A DNA stretch of 32,118 bases from an uncultured Cellvibrio sp. (GTDB lineage Bacteria > Pseudomonadota > Gammaproteobacteria > Pseudomonadales > Cellvibrionaceae): assembly GCA_946481095.1 (NCBI GenBank), contig CAMLML010000053.1, positions 1 through 32,118 of the forward strand. Direction: 5' to 3'. The first letter of the stretch is position 1, and every line of letters begins with the position of its first letter. Made by a program: the position numbers and the translations under genes. The notes under the pieces were generated by a model that ran no database searches, was not told the origin of the DNA, and saw only the letters and a list, made by a program, of their open reading frames with translations. Shown piece by piece: positions 25,571 to 32,118 of the stretch.

Positions 25571-25925
25571 TGGTGGAGCCGGGGGGATTTGAACCCCCGT
25601 CCGCCAGCACTCCATCGAAGGCTCTACATGTTTAGTTCCGTTTATTGATTTAACCCTTAACTACCCAGCGGTCAGGGCGATAAAGGCGATCCTGTAAGAG
25701 TTTAACCGCGCGGCACCAGGCTGGCTTTGCGGCGATCCAGTTCTATATGACAGTTTTTAACGCGGCACTGGCACCTTGCTAAAAACCGCTAGCTGCGATT
25801 AAGCAGCTAGAGCGTAAGAATCGTCGTTTGCGACTATTCAAGTACAGCTTTGGATTAAGGTGATTCGCTGTCATCACCACATGCACCTTGGACTTTGTCA
25901 CCGTCGTCGAATCCAAATCGGCCCC
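25571..25925 (-). ncRNA. ssrA: tmRNA (transfer-messenger RNA)
   Basis: A 355-nt tmRNA that rescues stalled ribosomes with SmpB. The 5' end GGGGCCG pairs with CGGCTCC before ACCA to form the 7-bp acceptor stem, with the G-U pair at position 3 that marks alanine charging. The T-arm GGTTCAAATCC and the 5' conserved GATTTGGATTCGACG are clear. The tag frame runs from 25831 to 25799 and encodes ANDDSYALAA followed by TAA, preceded by the GTC-GCA resume context; with the charged Ala the tag is AANDDSYALAA, ending in the LAA proteolysis signal. CCA is encoded. tmRNA 3' ends are frequent integration sites, and accessory genes do lie on that side. Confidence 0.97.
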
Positions 25926-25978
25926 AATTGACATAAAACCCTGATCGAAATAACCAGCGTCCTACATCAAGTTTGGGC

Positions 25979-26006
25979 ATTGTACGTTGATTTTCAAGTG
26001 ATACAA
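25979..26006 (-). promoter_or_regulatory. Possible ssrA promoter
   Basis: Minus strand TTGTAT - 16 nt - TACAAT, ending about 53 nt before the mature tmRNA 5' end and just beyond the stop of the GH43 gene. It would give a short leader for RNase P to remove. Sequence match only. Confidence 0.35.
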
Positions 26007-26010
26007 CTTT

Positions 26011-27033
26011 TTATTCGTCCCGATAAGGATCAATCGTCACAATGCTGCCATCGGGGTTATAAGTGATGGGCGACATTTTCACGGAACGCAAATGGGTAAT
26101 GCCTTTTGACAAAATGGAATCGTGATAAAACAAATACCATTGGCCTTGATATTCACAAATCGAATGGTGTGTTGTCCAGCCGACGACTGGCGTTAAAATT
26201 TTTCCACGATAGGTGAATGGGCCATAAGGATTATCACCAGTGGCATAACACAGAAAATGTGTATTACCGGTTGAATAAGAAAAATAATATTGGCCGTTGT
26301 ATTTGTGCATCCATGGAGCTTCAAAGAAACGACGGTCGTGATCACCCGCTAATATTGGTTTGCCATTTTCATCGAGAATTTTAATTTCGCGCGGTGTTTC
26401 GGCGAACTCTTTCATGTTGTCAGTCAAGCGAGCAATGAGTGGACTTAATGCAGGTTCATTATCAGCGGGTTCTTCATTTTTTTCGTTGTAAACATTGTTG
26501 CGATATTTTTGTAATTGGCCGCCCCAGATGCCACCGAAATACATGTAGAACTCACCATCAGAATCTTCAAATACTGCGGGATCAATAGAGTAACTACCTT
26601 TGATGGCTTCGGGTTCCGGTTTGAAAGGGCCAACAGGTGAATCACCTGTTGCAACACCAATTTGGAAAATTCCGTCTTTGCGTTTTGCTGGAAAATAAAA
26701 ATAATATTTTCCATTTTTGCGCGCTGCATCAGGCGCCCACATTTGACGCTCCGCCCAGGAAACATCTTTCACATGAAGCGCCACGCCGTTATCAATCGCA
26801 GGGCTGGTTGGGCTATCCATGGAAATCACATGGTAGTCCTGCATATCAAAGTGGTCACCGTTATCGTTGAAGGGAACACCTGCTTCAATATCGTGTGATG
26901 GATAAATATAAATTTTCCCATCAAACACATGCGCAGAGGGATCCGCAGTGTAAATATGTTCAACCAGTGGTTGTGCAATTGCACGTGCTTTTAATTTTGC
27001 AACTTCAGCATCGGGTAACATTTCTTCAGCCAT
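26011..27033 (-). CDS. GH43 beta-xylosidase / alpha-L-arabinofuranosidase
   Basis: A 340-residue five-bladed beta-propeller glycosidase without signal peptide, so it should act in the cytoplasm on imported oligosaccharides. The inverting GH43 triad is visible: general base Asp31 (YTADPSAHVF), pKa-modulating Asp151 (SIDPAVFEDSDG) and general acid Glu238 (RFFEAPWMHK); TTHHS supplies the His usually near the bound Ca ion. GH43 members remove xylose or arabinose from xylan and arabinan fragments, and which of these applies cannot be read from sequence alone. AGAGG sits 7 nt before the ATG, and the gene follows the GPH transporter by 25 nt, so they form one operon. Confidence 0.92.
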   Translation of the reverse strand: MAEEMLPDAEVAKLKARAIAQPLVEHIYTADPSAHVFDGKIYIYPSHDIEAGVPFNDNGDHFDMQDYHVISMDSPTSPAIDNGVALHVKDVSWAERQMWAPDAARKNGKYYFYFPAKRKDGIFQIGVATGDSPVGPFKPEPEAIKGSYSIDPAVFEDSDGEFYMYFGGIWGGQLQKYRNNVYNEKNEEPADNEPALSPLIARLTDNMKEFAETPREIKILDENGKPILAGDHDRRFFEAPWMHKYNGQYYFSYSTGNTHFLCYATGDNPYGPFTYRGKILTPVVGWTTHHSICEYQGQWYLFYHDSILSKGITHLRSVKMSPITYNPDGSIVTIDPYRDE

Positions 27034-27058
27034 AAGATAGCCTCTTCAGATCAAAAAA

Positions 27059-28525
27059 TTATTTGCCTGCCGCTTTGCGACGTTGGTTTAAATCCATTTC
27101 GATTTTGGATTCCATTTGTTTGTGGATAGGGTAGAAAAACATCAGCGCACAAATGATGAAGAAGGGTATTGCAGGATACAGGCTGACAATTAATTTAATT
27201 CCTTCAATGGTTTCATTTGATTGGACTGTCAAGCCACGTTGATAGCCATAATTGGCAAGCAGGCCTACCAAAACGCTGGAACCTATCGTCAAGCCGCCTT
27301 TCAGCCCCAGAATCATTGCAGAGAAAATAATAGCGGTGGCACGACGGAAATTTTTCCACTCAGAATAATCCGCGACATCCGCGATCATCGCCCATAACAA
27401 AGGAATGGTTATGCCGTAAGTAAATCCATGCAAAATTTGTGAGGTGAACATGAATCCAATAGCGTCATGCGGGATTATCAAAAATATCAAAATAAACAAT
27501 GTGGAAATAAACAGACCTATAGAAAACACATTGCGTTTGCCGAAGCGATCAGCAAGTGGTTTGGATAAACCAATTCCTACAATCATCATTAGAATTCCTG
27601 CACCATTAAATAATCCAAATGCAGAAGCATCAGGCTCTTTTGGCCACTTAAAATTTGGCCAGATATTTTGGATGTTGATAATTAATTGATTGAAACCAAT
27701 GGTGTCGAAAAATTGAGTCAAGCTGTTTGGATCAGCATAATATTTAAAGTAATAAACGTACGCGCCGCCTTTGAGTGCAAGGGTTATAAAGAGCAAGACT
27801 ACCGAGATCAACATAATCGCCCAAGGTAAGTTGTAAACCAGATCCATAAGATCTTGTTTAATACTGCTATCCGATTTTTCCGGCTGCATTCTTTCTTTGG
27901 TTGTCAGAAACGTGATAACAAAACAAATCACACTGGCGATTGCAAAAATCTGCATGACTTTTTCAAAACCTACCGCTTCGTTACCATCACCCATCACCAA
28001 CACCAATGGGCGCAATAAAGCTTGAATAATAAATTGCGCTACCATAACGGCGACAAATCGATAGCTGGATAAACTGTTCCGTTCCGCCATGTTTCCTGTT
28101 AGAACACCACTCAATGCCGAGTAAGGTAAATTGTTGGCCGTGTAAAGTGACATGAGCAACAGGAGTGTAGTGAATGCATAAATAACTTTTCCTGTTTCAC
28201 CAAGATCGGGCGTACTGAATGTCAGAAAGATCAGTACTGAAAAAGGAACGGATGAAAACAATATCCAGGGTCGATAGCTGCCCCAGCGTGTTCGTGTGCG
28301 ATCTGCAAGAATGCCGATGATTGGTGCTAAAAATACACCGCCTAACAATCCACAAGTACCGATTACCCATTGCGCTTTGTCGGGTGCCAAGCCGTAGACA
28401 TCGGTGTAGTAGTAGGCAATAAAAGTTACAAAGGTCTGGAAAACCAAGTTCGCAGCCAAATCCCCAAGGCTATAGCCAACTTTTTCAACGACGGATAATT
28501 TTTGATTTGCAGAGGATGTGTTCAT
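27059..28525 (-). CDS. GPH-family (glycoside-cation symporter) MFS transporter
   Basis: A 12-helix sugar-cation symporter of the GPH/MelB-XynB group that would import the oligosaccharide split by the GH43 enzyme downstream. VEKVGYSLGDLAANLVFQ and FVTFIAYYYTDVYGL are the family start, and LADRTRTRWGSYRPWILF is the conserved loop 2-3 motif. A loop of about 50 residues in the middle (around YADPNSLTQFFDTIGFNQ and the following Trp/Pro-rich part) is longer than in MelB. The frame extends to 28615, but the extra 30 residues are unlike a GPH N-terminus and lack a ribosome site; I start at the ATG at 28525. Confidence 0.92.
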   Translation of the reverse strand: MNTSSANQKLSVVEKVGYSLGDLAANLVFQTFVTFIAYYYTDVYGLAPDKAQWVIGTCGLLGGVFLAPIIGILADRTRTRWGSYRPWILFSSVPFSVLIFLTFSTPDLGETGKVIYAFTTLLLLMSLYTANNLPYSALSGVLTGNMAERNSLSSYRFVAVMVAQFIIQALLRPLVLVMGDGNEAVGFEKVMQIFAIASVICFVITFLTTKERMQPEKSDSSIKQDLMDLVYNLPWAIMLISVVLLFITLALKGGAYVYYFKYYADPNSLTQFFDTIGFNQLIINIQNIWPNFKWPKEPDASAFGLFNGAGILMMIVGIGLSKPLADRFGKRNVFSIGLFISTLFILIFLIIPHDAIGFMFTSQILHGFTYGITIPLLWAMIADVADYSEWKNFRRATAIIFSAMILGLKGGLTIGSSVLVGLLANYGYQRGLTVQSNETIEGIKLIVSLYPAIPFFIICALMFFYPIHKQMESKIEMDLNQRRKAAGK

Positions 28526-28549
28526 TGTTATCGATCTTTTATTGGTAGC

Positions 28550-28593
28550 AGTACCCCATAACTGCCAGACTTCGTTGATTCTGCCCAGTGGGG
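28550..28593 (-). promoter_or_regulatory. Inverted repeat in the leader of the transporter gene
   Basis: TACCCCA...TGGGGTA arms, with inner ACTG/CAGT, lie 25 to 70 nt before the chosen start of the GPH transporter. It could be an operator or leader stem for sugar-responsive control; no known operator consensus was matched. Confidence 0.3.
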
Positions 28594-28729
28594 TAATTTG
28601 GATAGGGCAGACCATTTTTATACTTTGTAAGGCTGGGCAATATACACAAATGATAAGAAAAAAACTGATTTTACAGGCTAATTTTTGATCAAATAGTCAA
28701 AAATAATATTAGGTGGGTGATTTCAAAGA

Positions 28730-28774
28730 AATAAAAGTAAAAAAACCGCGCTTGGCGGTTTTTTTACTTTTATT
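28730..28774 (-). terminator. Strong intrinsic terminator of purD
   Basis: Two perfectly complementary 20-nt arms with a 5-nt loop; the core is ACCGC/GCGGT flanked by seven A and seven T, so it could work in both directions. It begins about 6 nt after the purD stop codon and insulates purD from the transporter operon. Confidence 0.92.
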
Positions 28775-28779
28775 GACGG

Positions 28780-30066
28780 TTATTTTTGTTCCCTGTCTAT
28801 TGCCCTATAAGCAATATCCTTCCGATAAAACATCCCCTTCCAGTTAATCTTTTCTGCAAGCCTATATGCACGCTGCTGCGCTTCGGAGACTGTATTGCCC
28901 AGTGCTGTTGCACATAAAACACGTCCGCCGTTAGTAACTGTGTTGCCATCTTTTTGTGCGGTGCCTGCGTGGAAAACTTTTTCACCGGTGACTTCGGTTG
29001 TGGGTAATCCAGAAATGATATCGCCTTTGTTGTAACTGTCGGGGTATCCACCTGCGGCTAATACAACACCAACTGATGCGCGGGAATCCCATTCTGCAGT
29101 GATCTTATCCAGATTACCGTTGAGTGCTGACAAACAAAGTTCAACCAAATCGGATTGCAAACGCAACATAATCGGTTGGGTTTCCGGGTCACCGAAGCGG
29201 CAATTGTATTCGATCACTTTGGGTGTGCCTGATACGTCAATCATTAAACCGGCATATAAAAATCCAACATAAGTATTACCTTCAGCAGCCATGCCATTCA
29301 CGGTTGGATAAATAATTTCTTTCATTACGCGATCATGAACTGATTGTGTGACAACCGGAGCAGGGGAATAGGCACCCATGCCGCCGGTGTTAGGGCCAGT
29401 GTCGCCATCGCCAACGCGTTTGTGATCCTGGCTGGTTGCCATTGGCAACACATTTTTGCCATCGACCATCACGATAAAACTGGCTTCTTCACCGGCTAAA
29501 AATTCTTCGATCACAACGCGGCATCCGGCATCGCCAAATGCGTTGCCGGATAACATATCCCGCACTGCGTCTTCAGCTTGTTGTAAAGTTTCTGCAACAA
29601 TTACGCCTTTACCTGCAGCGAGGCCATCTGCCTTAACAACAATTGGCGCACCTTTTTTTCTCAAGTAAGCGAGTGCAGGTTCAACTTCAACAAAGTTTTG
29701 ATAATCAGCTGTTGGAATTTTGTGGCGTGCGAGAAAATCTTTGGTAAAAGCTTTTGAGCCTTCAAGTTGTGCTGCGCCTTTGCTGGGGCCGAAGCATAAA
29801 AGTTTGCGCGATTGGAAATAATCTACAACGCCGGCAACGAGAGGAACTTCGGGACCAACAATGGTTAAACCGACATTATTTTTTTCGGCAAAATCAGCAA
29901 GCGCCGGAAAATTTAAAACATCAATCGCGATATTTTCCAATTTGGATTCAAGCGCTGTTCCTGCGTTGCCGGGAGCAACAAAGACTTTTTCAACTTGTTT
30001 GCTTTGTGCAGCTTTCCAGGCCAGCGCGTGTTCGCGTCCGCCGCTGCCGATGATTAAAATGTTCAT
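28780..30066 (-). CDS. purD: Phosphoribosylamine-glycine ligase
   Basis: GAR synthetase (428 residues, full length), joining phosphoribosylamine and glycine with ATP in the second step of purine synthesis. The N-terminal GSGGREHALAWK, the ATP-grasp segment VVKADGLAAGKGVIVAE, EEFLAGEEASFI and the metal-ligand region EYNCRFGDPETQP are all intact. The ribosome site before the ATG at 30066 is weak. It follows purH, from which it is separated by ~200 bp holding a GC-rich repeat element, and ends at a strong terminator. Confidence 0.98.
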   Translation of the reverse strand: MNILIIGSGGREHALAWKAAQSKQVEKVFVAPGNAGTALESKLENIAIDVLNFPALADFAEKNNVGLTIVGPEVPLVAGVVDYFQSRKLLCFGPSKGAAQLEGSKAFTKDFLARHKIPTADYQNFVEVEPALAYLRKKGAPIVVKADGLAAGKGVIVAETLQQAEDAVRDMLSGNAFGDAGCRVVIEEFLAGEEASFIVMVDGKNVLPMATSQDHKRVGDGDTGPNTGGMGAYSPAPVVTQSVHDRVMKEIIYPTVNGMAAEGNTYVGFLYAGLMIDVSGTPKVIEYNCRFGDPETQPIMLRLQSDLVELCLSALNGNLDKITAEWDSRASVGVVLAAGGYPDSYNKGDIISGLPTTEVTGEKVFHAGTAQKDGNTVTNGGRVLCATALGNTVSEAQQRAYRLAEKINWKGMFYRKDIAYRAIDREQK

Positions 30067-30103
30067 GTTGGTTGCTCGTTTAATTTCGATTATCTAATTC
30101 TAA

Positions 30104-30262
30104 ATCTTCACCCCCCTCCTAACCTCCCTCTCGGCAACTACTCCTGCGTTGCTCTACCTCCTGCATCCATGCAGTCGTTGGCAAGGGGGAGGAACTTTAC
30201 TCCTGCTTTATGCGAAGCGAGATTTGTCCCCTCCCCTTACGAAGGGTTAGGGTGAGGTTTGT
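30104..30262. repeat. GC-rich inverted-repeat element between purH and purD, copy with insert
   Basis: Outer ends CACCCCCCTCCTAACCTCC and the inverse GAAGGGTTAGGGTGAGG frame the element; inside are AAGGGGGAGGAACTTTACTCC and TTTGTCCCCTCCCC. The left half also carries an extra segment with CTCCTGCATCCATGCAG. The same ends and inner blocks occur at 31871-31979, so this is a dispersed element. No protein is encoded. Confidence 0.75.
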
Positions 30263-30264
30263 TT

Positions 30265-31845
30265 TTAATGCCTGAAGTGACGCATGCCCGTAAACACCAT
30301 CGCCATTCCATGTTCATTGGCAGCGGCAATCACTTCTTCATCACGCATTGAGCCGCCGGGTTGAATCACAGCAGCAATACCCACTTTTGCAGCGTTATCA
30401 ATACCATCGCGAAATGGGAAGAAGGCATCAGAAGCCATAACCGAACCAGCAACTTGTAAACCAGCATGTTCTGCTTTAATTGCCGCGATGCGCGCAGAAT
30501 TCACGCGGCTCATTTGGCCTGCGCCCACGCCAATGGTTTGTAAATTTTTTGCGTAAACAATTGCGTTGGATTTTACAAATTTCGCCACTTTCCAAGCGAA
30601 TAATAAATCGCGTAATTCGGATTCTGTTGGCACGCGTTGAGTGACAATTTTTAAATCATTTGCGGTGATCATACCGTTGTCACGATCCTGTACCAGTAAT
30701 CCGCCATTCACACGTTTGTAATCCAAACCAGCGATGCGTTCGGTTCCCCAGTTGCCGCAAGCAAGCAAGCGCACATTTTGTTTTGCTTTGACAACTTCAA
30801 TGGCTTCAGCAGAAACACCGGGTGCAATAATCACTTCAACAAATTGACGCTCAACAATCGCTTTTGCAGTTGCTGCATCCAGTTCACGGTTAAACGCGAT
30901 GATTCCGCCAAATGCAGATTCTGTATCGGTTGCATAAGCCAGATCATAAGCATCTTTTATATTCGCACCGACGGCAACACCACAAGGGTTTGCATGTTTG
31001 ACAATCACGCATGCGGGTTGATCAAAACATTTTACGGTTTCAAGTGCGGCATCGGTATCGGCGACATTGTTGTAAGACAGTTCTTTGCCTTGTAATTGTT
31101 TTGCTGTGGCAATGCCAACTTCTTGTGGATTTTTTTCAACATAGAAAGCGGCTTTTTGATGTGGGTTTTCACCGTAACGCATTTCTTGTGCTTTGATAAA
31201 TTGCGTATTAAATGTGCGCGGAAAATCAGCGCTGCCGCCTTCAACCATGCGGCCAAAATAATTGGCGATGGCGCCATCATAAGCTGCTGTGTGTTCGTAA
31301 GCTTTAATCGCCAGATCAAAACGGGTTTTATAAGAAGTGCAGCCGTTTTGGGTTTTTAATTCATTGAGAATTTTTGCGTAGTCAGATGCGTTCACCACTA
31401 TGTTCACATGCGCGTGATTTTTTGCAGCGGCGCGAACCATGGTTGGGCCGCCGATATCAATATTTTCGACTGCATCTTCAAGAGAACAATTTTTATTGGC
31501 GACAGTTTTTTCGAATGGATATAAATTCACTACCACCATATCGATAGCATTAATGCCATGTTGTTGCATCACGCCTTCATCAATCCCACGGCGACCCAAA
31601 ATGCCACCGTGAACTTTTGGGTGTAATGTTTTGACGCGACCATCCATCATTTCAGGAAAGCCTGTGTAATCCGATACTTCAATTGCAGGAATTTTATTGT
31701 CGGTGAGTAATTTAAATGTGCCGCCAGTCGATAAAATTTCTACACCAAGTTTTTGCAATGCTTGTGCAAATTCGACTATGCCGGTTTTATCTGAAACGCT
31801 AATCAATGCGCGTTTAACCGCGACCAGATCAGTTGTATTACTCAT
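30265..31845 (-). CDS. purH: Bifunctional AICAR formyltransferase / IMP cyclohydrolase
   Basis: The enzyme for the last two steps of IMP synthesis (526 residues, complete). The N-terminal MGS-like cyclohydrolase domain has STGGTFKLL and [10 protein letters not shown] (75-84). The formyltransferase domain contains [14 protein letters not shown] and the catalytic Lys283-His284 in [14 protein letters not shown] is placed 8 nt before the ATG. The order fis-purH-purD is conserved in many gammaproteobacteria. Because a terminator and a repeat element separate it from fis, purH probably has its own promoter. Confidence 0.98.
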   Translation of the reverse strand: MSNTTDLVAVKRALISVSDKTGIVEFAQALQKLGVEILSTGGTFKLLTDNKIPAIEVSDYTGFPEMMDGRVKTLHPKVHGGILGRRGIDEGVMQQHGINAIDMVVVNLYPFEKTVANKNCSLEDAVENIDIGGPTMVRAAAKNHAHVNIVVNASDYAKILNELKTQNGCTSYKTRFDLAIKAYEHTAAYDGAIANYFGRMVEGGSADFPRTFNTQFIKAQEMRYGENPHQKAAFYVEKNPQEVGIATAKQLQGKELSYNNVADTDAALETVKCFDQPACVIVKHANPCGVAVGANIKDAYDLAYATDTESAFGGIIAFNRELDAATAKAIVERQFVEVIIAPGVSAEAIEVVKAKQNVRLLACGNWGTERIAGLDYKRVNGGLLVQDRDNGMITANDLKIVTQRVPTESELRDLLFAWKVAKFVKSNAIVYAKNLQTIGVGAGQMSRVNSARIAAIKAEHAGLQVAGSVMASDAFFPFRDGIDNAAKVGIAAVIQPGGSMRDEEVIAAANEHGMAMVFTGMRHFRH

Positions 31846-31870
31846 GCGTAAATCCTCGATAATTTTTAGA

Positions 31871-31979
31871 CCCCACCCTAACCCTCCCCTTGCCAGGGGA
31901 GGGGACTAATTTCACTCCGCATTAAGTTGGGAGTAAAGTCCCTCCCCCCTTGCCAAGGGGGAGGTTAGGAGAGGGTGAA
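31871..31979. repeat. GC-rich inverted-repeat element between fis and purH
   Basis: A ~108-bp element with nested arms: CACCCTAACCCTCCCC on the left and GGGGGAGGTTAGGAGAGGGTG on the right, and inside CCCTTGCCAGGGGAGGGGACT against AGTCCCTCCCCCCTTGCCAAGGG. It can fold into a long branched stem. It is related to the element at 30104-30262 and has the size and terminal symmetry of a MITE or similar non-coding repeat. Confidence 0.75.
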
Positions 31980-31998
31980 TTTTCAATTTTCAAAAATG

Positions 31999-32032
31999 CA
32001 AAAAGGGGTGAATAACATCCACCCCTTTTTTT
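31999..32032 (-). terminator. Intrinsic terminator of fis
   Basis: AAAAGGGGTG/CACCCCTTTT stem with a 9-nt loop and T-runs on both sides, 14 nt after the fis stop codon on the minus strand. Confidence 0.85.
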
Positions 32033-32045
32033 AGTTAATTTGCGA

Positions 32046-32118
32046 TTACAGCAAACCGTATTGTTTCAATTTTTTACGCAGAGTTCCGCGATTTAATCCC
32101 AATACTTGAGCGGCGCGA
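32046..32118 (-). CDS. fis: Fis nucleoid protein, C-terminal end only
   Basis: The last 23 or so codons before TAA at 32046 read AAQVLGLNRGTLRKKLKQYG-LL, the helix-turn-helix end of Fis, a DNA-bending factor for inversion and rRNA promoters. The rest of the gene is outside the window. Its position beside purH agrees with gammaproteobacterial gene order. Confidence 0.93.
   Translation of the reverse strand, partial: RAAQVLGLNRGTLRKKLKQYGLL

Noticed and set aside
25276..25648. Overlapping open frames of 76-120 codons on both strands
   Set aside because: They run across the hairpin array, the ssrA terminator and the tmRNA 3' end; the composition follows the repeats, and no ribosome site is present.

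Overview
The window looks like chromosomal DNA of a polysaccharide-degrading gammaproteobacterium, most likely Cellvibrio or a close relative. This is inferred from gene content and order: the fis-purH-purD arrangement, a hex-nagP-nagX N-acetylglucosamine (GlcNAc) locus, a GH43 enzyme paired with a GPH-family sugar transporter, and a tmRNA with a gammaproteobacterial-type tag. No database search was possible. Almost every gene is on the minus strand; the NERD-helicase gene at 10.55-12.38 kb is the only convincing plus-strand gene.

Layout. 1-4426: most of a giant RHS/YD-repeat protein that runs off the left edge. 4.6-5.5 kb: a YCII-VOC fusion. 5.6-10.4 kb: an aminosugar operon, reading hex (GH20 lipoprotein), nagP (permease), nagX (acyltransferase-like membrane protein); it turns chitin or peptidoglycan-derived oligosaccharides into cytoplasmic GlcNAc. 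10.55-12.38 kb: divergent NERD nuclease/UvrD-type helicase. 12.4-16.4 kb: two secreted monoheme proteins that look like distant paralogues. 16.7-17.7 kb: a TauE/SafE anion permease. 17.9-20.8 kb: a complete TRAP transporter (P-Q-M) whose binding protein seems to be a lipoprotein.

20.9-25.6 kb is an accessory-looking block: a RhuM-Doc/Fic protein, two short gene remnants, and a two-gene operon of a MazG-like pyrophosphohydrolase followed by a 795-residue protein. That protein combines an N-terminal PD-(D/E)XK nuclease, a DUF2075-type helicase and a C-terminal LexA/UmuD-like S24 peptidase with an intact Ser-Lys dyad and an Ala-Gly site at the expected distance. It is the best candidate here for an undescribed, probably defensive, system. 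The block ends at the 3' end of ssrA (tmRNA), a classic integration site, next to a hairpin array carrying a 12-nt copy of the tmRNA T-arm. No integrase is visible.

25.6-28.6 kb: ssrA, then a GH43 glycosidase and a GPH transporter forming a small hemicellulose-oligosaccharide operon. 28.8-32.1 kb: purD, purH and the 3' end of fis, with two related GC-rich inverted-repeat elements (MITE-like) on either side of purH and strong intrinsic terminators after purD and fis.
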